64,000 nucleotides of DNA, taken from the NCBI RefSeq assembly GCF_003261055.1, contig NZ_CP030073.1, positions 2,170,001 to 2,234,000 on the forward strand. The letters run 5' to 3'. The notes under the pieces were generated by a model. The model did not search any database. It was not told where the DNA came from and saw nothing but the letters and a program-made list of their open reading frames with translations. Source of the DNA: Streptomyces cadmiisoli (GTDB lineage: Bacteria; Actinomycetota; Actinomycetes; Streptomycetales; Streptomycetaceae). Every line of letters starts with the position of its first letter. The stretch's first letter is position 1. Positions 26,957-35,283 of the stretch are shown piece after piece. A program made the position numbers and the translations under genes.

Positions 26957-26990
26957 CCTGATGCGTCACAACCGAACAAAAGAGGTTTCG

Positions 26991-28061
26991 ATGTCCGCAC
27001 GACGTATCCTCGCCTGCCTGGCCATGGTGCCGGTGCTCGCGTTCCCGACCGCAGCCCACGCGACGACCGACGACGGTCCCGCGGACCGGCACCAGAAGAC
27101 GCGCTTCGACCTCCAGGCGCACCGCGGCGGGCTCGGCATGACCACCGAGAGCACCCTGCAGGGCTTCGGCAAGGCGCTGCGGCTGGGCGTCACCACCCTG
27201 GAGCTGGACACGCAGGTCACCAAGGACCACAAGGTCGTCGTGACCCACGACCGTCAGGTCAGCGCCCAGAAGTGCCGGGACACGGCGCCGGTCGTCCCGG
27301 GCGACACGATGTACCCGTACGTCGGCAAGTACATCAAGGACCTGACGCTGGCGCAGATCCGCACGATGGACTGCGGCTACCAGCAGCTGCCCGGCCACCC
27401 TGAGCAGGAGCAGATCAAGGGCGCCCGGATGGTGGAGCTCAAGGAGGTCCTGAACCTCGTCAAGAGCTACCGCGCCAAGCAGGTCACCCTCAACATCGAG
27501 ACGAAGGTCGAGGCGGGGGCGCCGGAGCAGACCGCGCCGCGCGAGCTGTTCGTCCGCCGGGTGTTCGAGGAGATCCGCGCCTCGGGCATCGAGCGCCAGG
27601 TCAGCATCCAGTCCTTCGACTGGGGCGCGCTGAAGGAGATGCACCGGCTCGCCCCGAAGTGGCCGCTCGTGGCGCTGACGAACTACGACTTCCTCCAGGT
27701 CGGCAAGCCCGGCGCCTCCCCGTGGCTCGGCGGCATCGACGCCGACGACTACGACGGCGACTTCGTGAAGGCCGCCGCGACGATCCCCGGTGTGAAGGCG
27801 CTCTCGCCCAACTACGGGTTCCCGCAGAACGGCACGATCGCCGACCCGGCCTTCCGCTTCTACCCGGACCGCAAGATGATCGCCGACGCGCACGCCCGGG
27901 GCCTGAAGGTCGTCCCGTGGACCTGTGACGACCCGGCGACGGTCGCGGCGCTCATGGACATGGGTGTCGACGGCATCATCACGAACTACCCGGACCGCGT
28001 CCGGGACCTCATGGCCGACCGCGGCATGCGGCTGCCCAAGCCGTACTTCCCGCGCCACTGA
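26991..28061 (+). CDS. Secreted glycerophosphodiester phosphodiesterase
   Basis: 356 residues from ATG 26991, with AAAGAGG upstream. A Sec signal peptide (about residues 1-26, ending PTAAHA) precedes a GDPD TIM barrel. Catalytic and metal-binding residues are seen in QAHRGG, TTLELDTQVT and VVTHD. It hydrolyses glycerophosphodiesters outside the cell to sn-glycerol 3-phosphate and an alcohol. This could recover phosphate from lipid head groups or teichoic-acid-like polymers, as GlpQ1/GlpQ2 do in S. coelicolor. A PHO-box-like repeat upstream supports that role. Confidence 0.94.
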   Translation: MSARRILACLAMVPVLAFPTAAHATTDDGPADRHQKTRFDLQAHRGGLGMTTESTLQGFGKALRLGVTTLELDTQVTKDHKVVVTHDRQVSAQKCRDTAPVVPGDTMYPYVGKYIKDLTLAQIRTMDCGYQQLPGHPEQEQIKGARMVELKEVLNLVKSYRAKQVTLNIETKVEAGAPEQTAPRELFVRRVFEEIRASGIERQVSIQSFDWGALKEMHRLAPKWPLVALTNYDFLQVGKPGASPWLGGIDADDYDGDFVKAAATIPGVKALSPNYGFPQNGTIADPAFRFYPDRKMIADAHARGLKVVPWTCDDPATVAALMDMGVDGIITNYPDRVRDLMADRGMRLPKPYFPRH

Positions 28062-28072
28062 CGCACACACGG

Positions 28073-28109
28073 ACAAAGCCCCCGGCCGCACCCGGCCGGG
28101 GGCTTTGTC
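28073..28109 (+). terminator. Terminator of the GDPD gene
   Basis: A stem of about 16 bp (GACAAAGCCCC...GGCCG and complement, with one bulged G) and a 4-base loop, 12 bases after the stop. The CTTTGTC end gives a short T-rich tract. Confidence 0.8.
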
Positions 28110-28121
28110 GTGGCCTATGAA

Positions 28122-28168
28122 AACGACTCGTGCGGGCCGGGCTTTTCGCCCGACCCGCACGAGTCGTT
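28122..28168 (-). terminator. Terminator downstream of tRNA-Leu
   Basis: A long stem of 20 pairs with one C-A mismatch (AACGACTCGTGCGGG outer arm) and a 5-base TTTTC loop lies seven bases beyond the tRNA 3' end on the minus strand. Back to back with the GDPD terminator. Confidence 0.8.
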
Positions 28169-28174
28169 GTGATG

Positions 28175-28262
28175 TGGTGTCCGAGGGGGGACTTGAACCC
28201 CCACGCCCGATAAAGGGCACTAGCACCTCAAGCTAGCGCGTCTGCCATTCCGCCACCCGGAC
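28175..28262 (-). tRNA. tRNA-Leu (GAG anticodon)
   Basis: The minus strand reads as a class II tRNA of 88 bases with CCA encoded. The acceptor stem GTCCGGG pairs with CTCGGAC (one G-T pair), followed by discriminator A and CCA. The anticodon stem CTAGC/GCTAG encloses the loop TTGAGGT, with anticodon GAG (Leu, CUC/CUU codons). A long variable arm (GTGCCC...GGGCGT) and the T-loop GGTTCAAGTCC are clear. No integrase or att-like repeat lies beside it. Bases 28263-28434 upstream hold its promoter region and nothing else I can support. Confidence 0.97.
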
Positions 28263-28434
28263 AAGGTGTCCGCCGCCTTGTGCGGGGGTGTTCCCCGCGG
28301 CGACAGGACAACAATACCAAGGTTTCGGAGCGCCCTTCACCTGCGTTTTCCGCCCTCCGGGGCGGCCTCACGACCCCCACGGGCGCACATACGGAGAGCG
28401 CATCTTTCGGCACTTTCCGTGTCCGCGCCGGCGG

Positions 28435-29997
28435 TCACGGCATGAGCTGGTACTCCGGGAAGTTCCCGGGCAGCCGCTCCCCCGTCGGGCCGTGCGTCAC
28501 CGCGCGGACCAGAAGCTCGCCGCCGACGAACGCGCCGCGCCAGGACTCGCCGAAGCCGCCGAACAGTTCGTCGCGATCGCCGCGGGAGCGTGGTGTGCCG
28601 TGGCCGACCTTGAAGGCGCGGATCTGCGGGGCGAGCCGGTCGAAGGTCGCGCGGTCGTCGGTGGACAGCGTGGCGACGAGGGCACCGTTGGAGGCGTTCA
28701 TGGCGGCCAGCAGTTCGGCCTCGGTGTCGACCAGGACGATGGTGTCGACCGGGCCGAACGGTTCGGCGTGGTGCAGCGGGGACGACGGCGGCGGGTTCAG
28801 GAGGGTGACCGGCTGGACGTACGCGGAGGTGTCCTGGCCGGGCAGGAAGCGCGCGTCGCTCAGCCTGCCGCGGTGCAGCGGGACGGCGCCGCGGTCGATC
28901 GCCTCGGCCACCTGGTCGTGCAGTTCCTTGGCCTTGGCGGCGTTGATCAACGGTCCGAAGTCCAGTGCCGGGCAGGGGTCGTCGCGCTTGGCGACCGCGA
29001 GCGGGTGCCCGACCCTGAGTGTGCGGACCGCGGGGAGGTAGGCCGTCAGGAACGCGTCGAACAGCTCGCGCTGGACGACGAAGCGCGGGTAGGCGGTGCA
29101 GCGCTGCTTGCCGTAGTCGAAGAGTTTGGGCACGACCGCGGTGAGCGCGTCCCAGTCCGTGAAGTTCCAGATGCCCCAGGTGTTGAGTCCCTCCTGTTCG
29201 AGGATGTGCCGCTTGCCGAGGTCGGCGACGGCGGTGGCCACCGCGGCCCCGGTGTCGCGGCCGCCGACGAAGGAGACGCAGCCGATCTCCGGCGCCCGCA
29301 CCAGCGCCTGGGACAGCTCTCCCCCGCTGCCGCTGAGCAGGGTGACGGGGAGTCCCTCGCGGGCGGCGAGCGCCGCGGCCAGGGTCAGACAGGCGACACC
29401 GCCGTCGGTCGGGGTCTTGGCGATGACCGCGTTGCCGGCCAGGGCCTGCACCAGCATGGCGTGGACGAGCACGCTCATCGGGTAGTTCCAGCTGGCGACG
29501 TTGGAGACCGGGCCGTCCAGCGGGGCGCGGCCGGCGATCATCGGCTCGATGCCGTCGACGTACCAGCGCACCCCGTCGATGGCCCGGTCGACGTCCGCCT
29601 GGGCGAGGCGCCAGGGCTTGCCGATCTCCCAGACGAGCAGCAGCGCGAGGAGTTCACGGTGCTCGGTGAGGGCGTCGAGGGCGGCGGCGACACGGGCGCG
29701 GCGCTCGTCGAGCGGAATGTGCCGCCAGGCGCGGTGCTGGTCGAGCGAGGCGCGTACCGCCCGCTGGGCGGCGGCGGCGTCGAGTCGTGGCGGGCCCGCG
29801 ATGGGGGCGCCGTCGACGGGTGAGGTGGCGGGCAGGGCCCGGCCGTCGGCCTGCCAGGCGCCGTTCCAGAGGTTGAGGACGCGGTCGTCCCGGAAGGCCT
29901 CGGGGGCGACGGCGAGGCAGCGCTGCCAGGCGTCGGCCCACGAGGTGCCCGTTTTCAGGGTGAGGGTCTGGGTGTTCGAGGTGAGGGTGGGTGCCAT
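28435..29997 (-). CDS. Aldehyde dehydrogenase superfamily protein, atypical motifs
   Basis: 520 residues from ATG 29997. The ALDH fold is shown by the NAD-binding SWNYPMSVLVHA and AGNAVIAKTPTDGG (Asn and Lys), the catalytic Cys in GKQRCTAYPR and the general-base Glu in ILEQEGLN. The usual GQxC and ELGGK motifs are altered to GKQRC and EQEGL, so it belongs to a side branch and its substrate cannot be guessed safely. It lies 189 bp downstream of sucD on the same strand, beside an oxalate-type module, so an aldehyde such as glyoxylate is worth considering. That is only a contextual idea. Confidence 0.82.
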   Translation of the reverse strand: MAPTLTSNTQTLTLKTGTSWADAWQRCLAVAPEAFRDDRVLNLWNGAWQADGRALPATSPVDGAPIAGPPRLDAAAAQRAVRASLDQHRAWRHIPLDERRARVAAALDALTEHRELLALLLVWEIGKPWRLAQADVDRAIDGVRWYVDGIEPMIAGRAPLDGPVSNVASWNYPMSVLVHAMLVQALAGNAVIAKTPTDGGVACLTLAAALAAREGLPVTLLSGSGGELSQALVRAPEIGCVSFVGGRDTGAAVATAVADLGKRHILEQEGLNTWGIWNFTDWDALTAVVPKLFDYGKQRCTAYPRFVVQRELFDAFLTAYLPAVRTLRVGHPLAVAKRDDPCPALDFGPLINAAKAKELHDQVAEAIDRGAVPLHRGRLSDARFLPGQDTSAYVQPVTLLNPPPSSPLHHAEPFGPVDTIVLVDTEAELLAAMNASNGALVATLSTDDRATFDRLAPQIRAFKVGHGTPRSRGDRDELFGGFGESWRGAFVGGELLVRAVTHGPTGERLPGNFPEYQLMP

Positions 29998-30186
29998 CGT
30001 CGGGCTCCGCTCTCGGTGCACGGTCGGGGCGGGAGGTGCATGGCTGGTCCCGGGCACGGCTCGCACCGCCGTGCGCGGAACGTCGTACGAAGGAGGACAG
30101 TAGGGGTCATAACAGGGCAGATTGGGATGGGGAGGAGCGGTGCCGGTGACGCGCGGTGGTCACCGGGTGGGGGGCCGCGACCGGGG

Positions 30187-31071
30187 TCATCCGGCTCGGC
30201 GCAGCGCCTCCATCACGAGCCGGGCCGTCTCGGTGGGCGTGCTGCCCACCCGGACCCCGACGGCCTCCAGTGCCTCCTTCTTCGCCTGTGCCGTCCCGGA
30301 CGAACCGGAGACGATGGCGCCCGCGTGCCCCATGGTCTTGCCCTCGGGCGCGGTGAAGCCGGCGATGTAGCCGACGACCGGCTTGGTGACGTGGTCGCGG
30401 ACGTACGCGGCGGCGCGTTCCTCCGCGTCGCCGCCGATCTCGCCGATCAGCACGATCAGCTCGGTGTCCGGGTCGGCCTCGAACGCGGTCAGGCAGTCGA
30501 TGTGCGTCGTGCCCACGACGGGGTCGCCGCCGATGCCGACACAGGTCGAGAAGCCGATGTCCCGCAGTTCGTACATCAGCTGGTAGGTGAGCGTGCCGGA
30601 CTTGGACACCAGGCCGATGGGGCCGGGCTTGGTGATGTCGGCCGGGATGATGCCGGCGTTGGACTGGCCGGGGGTGATCAGGCCGGGGCAGTTGGGGCCG
30701 ATGACACGGGTGCCCCGGGCCCGGGCGTACGCCGTGAAGGCCACGGAGTCGTGCACCGGGATGCCCTCGGTGATGACGACCGCGAGGCCGATGCCGGCGT
30801 CGGCGGCCTCGACCACCGCCGCCCTGGCGAAGGCGGGCGGTACGAAGACGACCGTGACGTCCGCCCCGGTCGCCTCCATTCCCTCGTGGACGGTGCCGAA
30901 GACCGGCACGGCGCGGTCGTCGAAGTCGACGGTGCGGCCGGCCTTGCGCGGGTTGACGCCGCCGACGACGTTCGTGCCGGACGCCAGCATGCGCCGGGTG
31001 TGCTTCATGCCCTCGCCGCCCGTCATGCCCTGGACGAGGACCTTGCTCTCCTTGGTGAGGTGGATCGCCAT
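30187..31071 (-). CDS. sucD: Succinate-CoA ligase (ADP-forming) alpha subunit paralogue
   Basis: 294 residues from ATG 31071. The CoA-binding Rossmann domain starts [16 protein letters not shown], with the [10 protein letters not shown] segment. The phosphorylated His lies in [11 protein letters not shown]. The enzyme couples CoA-thioester formation or cleavage to ADP/ATP. The beta subunit gene ends 11 bp upstream. The pair sits apart from the TCA cycle genes and faces the oxalate-type operon, so it may act on succinate or on another dicarboxylate such as malate, as MtkAB does. Confidence 0.93.
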   Translation of the reverse strand: MAIHLTKESKVLVQGMTGGEGMKHTRRMLASGTNVVGGVNPRKAGRTVDFDDRAVPVFGTVHEGMEATGADVTVVFVPPAFARAAVVEAADAGIGLAVVITEGIPVHDSVAFTAYARARGTRVIGPNCPGLITPGQSNAGIIPADITKPGPIGLVSKSGTLTYQLMYELRDIGFSTCVGIGGDPVVGTTHIDCLTAFEADPDTELIVLIGEIGGDAEERAAAYVRDHVTKPVVGYIAGFTAPEGKTMGHAGAIVSGSSGTAQAKKEALEAVGVRVGSTPTETARLVMEALRRAG

Positions 31072-31082
31072 GTCCGGTCTCC

Positions 31083-32213
31083 TTAGCCTGCGTTGGCGAG
31101 CTGGGCGGCCTTGCGTGCGGCGCCGTCCATGGTGGTGGCCTGCTGGACCAGCGGGTGCGCGAGCTCGTCGAGGATCGCGCGGCCGCGTACGGCGTTGTTG
31201 CCGTCGAGGCGGACGACCAGCGGTTTGGTCAACCGGACGGTGTCCAGCGCCTGCACGATGCCGTCGGCGACCGCGTCGCAGGCGGTGATGCCGCCGAAGA
31301 CGTTGACGAACACCGACTTCACGGCCGGGTCGGAGAGGATGACGGACAGGCCGTCGGCCATGATCTGGGCGGAGGCCCCGCCGCCGATGTCGAGGAAGTT
31401 GGCGGGGCGGGCGCCGCTGCCGGCGACCACGTCGAGCGTCGACATGACGAGTCCGGCGCCGTTGCCGATGATGCCGACCTCGCCGTCCAGCTTGACGTAG
31501 TTGAGACCCTTCTCTGCGGCCCGGGCCTCCAGGGGGTCGTCGTGCTCGGCGCCCCCGGCGCCCCACCTCGCCTGCCGGAAGCTCGCGTTGTCGTCCAGGG
31601 TGACCTTGCCGTCCAGGGCCAGGATCCGGCCCTGTTCCGTCCGCACGAGCGGATTGACCTCGACGAGGAGGGCGTCCTCGCGGACCAGCACCTCCCACAG
31701 GCGGACCAGTACGTCGACGGTCTGCTGCGGCAGTCCGGCCGCCTCGGCGATCTCACCGGCCTTCGCCGAGGTGACCCCGACGGCCGGGTCGATGTGCACG
31801 CGCGCCACGGCCTCGGGCCGGGTGGCGGCGACCTCCTCGATGTCCATGCCGCCCTCGGCCGAGGCGATCGCGAGGAAGCGGCCGGCCGCGCGGTCCAGGA
31901 CGTACGAGACGTAGAACTCGCTGTCGATCTCCACCGGTTCGGCGAGCATCACCCTGCCGACCCGGTGGCCCTTGATGTCCATACCGAGGATCTGTCGCGC
32001 TGTCAGTTCGGCGGCGGCCGGGTCGGCGGCGAGCTTCACGCCGCCGGCCTTGCCCCGGCCGCCGGTCTTGACCTGTGCCTTGACCACCACCCGGCCGCCG
32101 AGGCGGCGGGAGATCTCGCGCGCCTCCTTGGGCGAGTCGGTGACCTCCGCCCGCGGCACCGGGATGCCGTGGTCGTCGAAGAGTTCCCTTGCCTGGTGCT
32201 CGTACAGGTCCAT
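31083..32213 (-). CDS. sucC: Succinate-CoA ligase (ADP-forming) beta subunit paralogue
   Basis: 376 residues from ATG 32213, with AGGAGCC upstream. The start [12 protein letters not shown] and [18 protein letters not shown] mark the ATP-grasp domain. [19 protein letters not shown] carries the magnesium-binding residues and [13 protein letters not shown] the C-terminal flavodoxin-like domain. It forms the complex with SucD just downstream. A perfect inverted repeat (32283-32306) lies 70 bp before its start, shared with the divergent TPP-enzyme operon, which suggests joint control. Confidence 0.94.
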   Translation of the reverse strand: MDLYEHQARELFDDHGIPVPRAEVTDSPKEAREISRRLGGRVVVKAQVKTGGRGKAGGVKLAADPAAAELTARQILGMDIKGHRVGRVMLAEPVEIDSEFYVSYVLDRAAGRFLAIASAEGGMDIEEVAATRPEAVARVHIDPAVGVTSAKAGEIAEAAGLPQQTVDVLVRLWEVLVREDALLVEVNPLVRTEQGRILALDGKVTLDDNASFRQARWGAGGAEHDDPLEARAAEKGLNYVKLDGEVGIIGNGAGLVMSTLDVVAGSGARPANFLDIGGGASAQIMADGLSVILSDPAVKSVFVNVFGGITACDAVADGIVQALDTVRLTKPLVVRLDGNNAVRGRAILDELAHPLVQQATTMDGAARKAAQLANAG

Positions 32214-32282
32214 CTCGGCTCCTGTCTGGAAAGTGCCGCACGCCCCCTGGACACCACCCACCGGATGCGGGATAACAAGCTT

Positions 32283-32306
32283 CATACAGTATTCGTCGAC
32301 TGTATG
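32283..32306. promoter_or_regulatory. Perfect inverted repeat, candidate operator for the oxalate module
   Basis: CATACAGT, an 8-base spacer, then ACTGTATG, in the 144-bp gap between divergent sucC and the TPP-enzyme gene. The arms match exactly and are far more AT-rich than the surroundings. The size suits a dimeric winged-helix regulator of the GntR or IclR type. An FCD-type GntR gene next to another OFA transporter lies at 61174-61848, but no link is proven. Confidence 0.65.
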
Positions 32307-32357
32307 CAATGTACTGCGAGAGCGTGCCAACCCCCGATGAAGGGACAGGACTTCGCC

Positions 32358-34040
32358 ATGCCCGACGACACCCAGGACGTGATCTCCGGCGGTCACCTGG
32401 TCGCCAAGGCCCTCAAGGCCGAGGGGGTGGAACGCATCTACACCTTGTGCGGCGGCCACATCATCGACATCTACGACGGCTGCGTCGACGAGGGCATCGA
32501 AGTCGTCGACGTCCGTCACGAGCAGGTCGCCGCCCACGCCGCCGACGGTTACGCCCGCATCACCGGCAAGCCCGGATGCGCGGTCGTCACCGCCGGCCCG
32601 GGGACGACCGACGCCGTCACCGGAGTCGCCAACGCCTTCCGCGCCGAATCGCCGATGCTTCTGATCGGCGGCCAGGGCGCCCTCACCCAGCACAAGATGG
32701 GGTCCCTCCAGGACCTGCCGCACGTCGACATGATGACGCCGATCACCAAGTTCGCGGCGGCGGTGCCGGACACGGCCCGCGCCGCGGACATGGTGTCGAT
32801 GGCGTTCCGCGAGTGCTACCACGGCGCGCCCGGACCCTCCTTCCTGGAGATCCCGCGCGACGTCCTCGACGCCAAGGTGCCGGTGGACAAGGCGCGGGTG
32901 CCGAGGGCCGGCGCCTACCGGGCCTCGACCCGCTCGGCCGGCGACCCCGAGGCGATCGAGAAGCTCGCCGACCTCCTCGTGCACGCCGAGAAGCCCGCGA
33001 TCCTGCTGGGCAGCCAGGTGTGGACGACCCGCGGCACCGAGGCGGCCATCGAGCTGGTGCGCGGCCTCAACATCCCCGCGTACATGAACGGGGCCGGCCG
33101 CGGCACCCTCCCGCCGGGCGACCCGCACCACTTCCAGCTGTCGCGCCGGTACGCCTTCTCCAACGCCGACGTCATCGTCATCGTCGGCACGCCCTTCGAC
33201 TTCCGGATGGGCTACGGCAAGCGGCTGTCGCCGGCCGCGACCGTCGTCCAGATCGACCTCGACTACCGGACCGTCGGCAAGAACCGCGACATCGACCTGG
33301 GGATCGTCGGCGACGCCGGGCTGGTGCTCAAGTCGGTGACCGAGGCGGCCTCCGGCCGGGTCAACGGCGGTGCGTCCCGGCGCAAGGAGTGGCTCGACGA
33401 ACTGCGCGCCGCTGAGCAGACCGCGCTGGACAAGCGGCTGCCCCAGCTGCGCTCGGACGCCTCGCCGATCCACCCCTACCGGCTGGTCAGCGAGATCAAC
33501 GACTTCCTCACCGAGGACTCGATCTACATCGGCGACGGCGGCGACATCGTCACCTTCTCCGGTCAGGTCGTACAGCCCAAGTCGCCCGGGCACTGGATGG
33601 ACCCGGGCCCGCTGGGCACCCTCGGCGTCGGGGTCCCGTTCGTGCTCGCCGCCAAGCAGGCGCGGCCCGACAAGGAGGTCGTCGCCCTGTTCGGCGACGG
33701 CGCCTTCTCCCTGACCGGCTGGGACTTCGAGACCCTGGTGCGCTACGACCTGCCCTTCGTCGGCATCGTCGGCAACAACTCCTCGATGAACCAGATCCGC
33801 TACGGCCAGGCCGCCAAGTACGGCAAGGAGCGCGAGCGCATCGGCAACACCCTCGGCGACGTCCACTACGACAAGTTCGCGCAGATGCTGGGCGGTTACG
33901 GCGAGGAGGTCCGCGACCCCGCCGACATCGGCCCCGCGCTGCGGCGCGCCCGGGAGTCCGGGAAGCCGTCGCTGATCAACGTCTGGGTCGACCCGGACGC
34001 GTACGCCCCCGGAACCATGAACCAGACCATGTACAAGTGA
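32358..34040 (+). CDS. TPP-dependent decarboxylase, probable oxalyl-CoA decarboxylase role
   Basis: 560 residues from ATG 32358. The three-domain TPP enzyme fold is clear: the activating Glu is in [16 protein letters not shown], the central domain shows [12 protein letters not shown], and the TPP/Mg motif is [14 protein letters not shown]...GNNSS. Sequence looks between acetolactate synthase and oxalyl-CoA decarboxylase. Ten bases downstream is a clear formyl-CoA transferase, then an acyl-CoA synthetase and an OFA transporter, so decarboxylation of oxalyl-CoA to formyl-CoA and CO2 is the likely reaction. Another 2-oxoacyl substrate is possible. Confidence 0.78.
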   Translation: MPDDTQDVISGGHLVAKALKAEGVERIYTLCGGHIIDIYDGCVDEGIEVVDVRHEQVAAHAADGYARITGKPGCAVVTAGPGTTDAVTGVANAFRAESPMLLIGGQGALTQHKMGSLQDLPHVDMMTPITKFAAAVPDTARAADMVSMAFRECYHGAPGPSFLEIPRDVLDAKVPVDKARVPRAGAYRASTRSAGDPEAIEKLADLLVHAEKPAILLGSQVWTTRGTEAAIELVRGLNIPAYMNGAGRGTLPPGDPHHFQLSRRYAFSNADVIVIVGTPFDFRMGYGKRLSPAATVVQIDLDYRTVGKNRDIDLGIVGDAGLVLKSVTEAASGRVNGGASRRKEWLDELRAAEQTALDKRLPQLRSDASPIHPYRLVSEINDFLTEDSIYIGDGGDIVTFSGQVVQPKSPGHWMDPGPLGTLGVGVPFVLAAKQARPDKEVVALFGDGAFSLTGWDFETLVRYDLPFVGIVGNNSSMNQIRYGQAAKYGKERERIGNTLGDVHYDKFAQMLGGYGEEVRDPADIGPALRRARESGKPSLINVWVDPDAYAPGTMNQTMYK

Positions 34041-34049
34041 GGTGATCCG

Positions 34050-35282
34050 GTGACCGCAAAGGCTCTCGAAGGCATCCGTGTCCTCGACATGACCCACGTC
34101 CAGTCCGGGCCCTCCGCGACCCAGCTGCTCGCCTGGCTCGGCGCGGACGTCGTCAAACTGGAGGCGCCGACCGGGGACATCACGCGCAAGCAACTGCGCG
34201 ACCTCCCGGACGTCGACTCCCTCTACTTCACGATGCTCAACTGCAACAAGCGGAGCATCACCCTCAACACCAAGACCGAGCGCGGCAAGGAACTGCTGAC
34301 CGAGCTGATCCGGCGTTCCGACGTGATGGTCGAGAACTTCGGACCGGGCGCGATCGACCGCATGGGCTTCACCTGGGACCGCATCCAGGAGATCAACCCG
34401 CGCGTCGTCTACGCCTCCATCAAGGGGTTCGGCGACGGCCCGTACACCAAGTTCAAGGCGTACGAGGTCGTCGCGCAGGCGATGGGCGGGTCGATGTCCA
34501 CCACCGGCTTCGAGGACGGGCCGCCGCTGGCGACGGGCGCCCAGATCGGGGACTCGGGCACCGGTGTGCACGCCGTGGCGGGCATCCTCGCGGCGCTGTT
34601 CCAGCGGGAGCACACCGGGCGCGGGCAGCGGGTGAACGTGGCCATGCAGCACGCCGTGCTCAACCTGTGCCGGGTGAAGCTGCGCGACCAGCAGCGCCTG
34701 ACGCACGGTCCCCTCGCCGAATATCCCAACGAGGACTTCGGCGACGAGGTTCCCCGGTCCGGCAACGCCTCCGGCGGCGGCCAGCCCGGCTGGGCGGTCA
34801 AGTGCGCCCCGGGCGGCCCCAACGACTACGTGTACGTCATCGTGCAGCCCGTCGGCTGGCAGCCCATCAGCGAGCTGATCGGCCGGCCCGAACTGGCCGA
34901 CGACCCCGAGTGGGCGACGCCGGAGGCCCGGCTGCCGAAGCTGAACAAGATGTTCCAGCTCATCGAGGAGTGGTCCTCGACCCTGCCCAAGTGGGAGGTG
35001 CTGGAGCAGCTCAACGCCCACAACATCCCGTGCGGGCCGATCCTGTCCACCAAGGAGATCATCGAGGACGCCTCGCTGGCGGACAACGAGATGGTCGTCC
35101 GGGTGCCGCATCCGCAGCGCGGCGAGTTCGTGACCGTCGGCAGCCCGCTGAAGCTGTCCGACTCGCCGGTGGACGTGCAGAGTTCACCGCTGCTGGGCGA
35201 GCACAACGCAGAGGTCTACGTCGGTGAGCTCGGTCTCGGTGACGAGGAACTGCGCCTGCTCAAGTCGAACGGAGTGATCTGA
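34050..35282 (+). CDS. frc: Formyl-CoA transferase (class III CoA transferase)
   Basis: 410 residues from GTG 34050. It closely parallels E. coli Frc along its length: [43 protein letters not shown] and [16 protein letters not shown]. The catalytic Asp is in [10 protein letters not shown], and the Gly-rich active-site loop in [11 protein letters not shown]. It swaps CoA between formyl-CoA and oxalate, giving oxalyl-CoA for the decarboxylase encoded just upstream. One base separates its stop from the synthetase GTG. Confidence 0.93.
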   Translation: MTAKALEGIRVLDMTHVQSGPSATQLLAWLGADVVKLEAPTGDITRKQLRDLPDVDSLYFTMLNCNKRSITLNTKTERGKELLTELIRRSDVMVENFGPGAIDRMGFTWDRIQEINPRVVYASIKGFGDGPYTKFKAYEVVAQAMGGSMSTTGFEDGPPLATGAQIGDSGTGVHAVAGILAALFQREHTGRGQRVNVAMQHAVLNLCRVKLRDQQRLTHGPLAEYPNEDFGDEVPRSGNASGGGQPGWAVKCAPGGPNDYVYVIVQPVGWQPISELIGRPELADDPEWATPEARLPKLNKMFQLIEEWSSTLPKWEVLEQLNAHNIPCGPILSTKEIIEDASLADNEMVVRVPHPQRGEFVTVGSPLKLSDSPVDVQSSPLLGEHNAEVYVGELGLGDEELRLLKSNGVI

Positions 35283-35283
35283 C

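Noticed and set aside
28175..28262. tRNA-Leu as an integration site of a mobile element
   Set aside because: No integrase, excisionase or duplicated tRNA end was found within the window.
28435..29997. PaaN phenylacetate-degradation aldehyde dehydrogenase
   Set aside because: The N-terminus resembles that annotation superficially, but the hydratase domain region and paa neighbours are missing.
31155..32357. Upstream extension of the TPP-enzyme frame into sucC
   Set aside because: The added residues are antisense to sucC and resemble nothing; ATG 32358 matches the natural N-terminus of the family.
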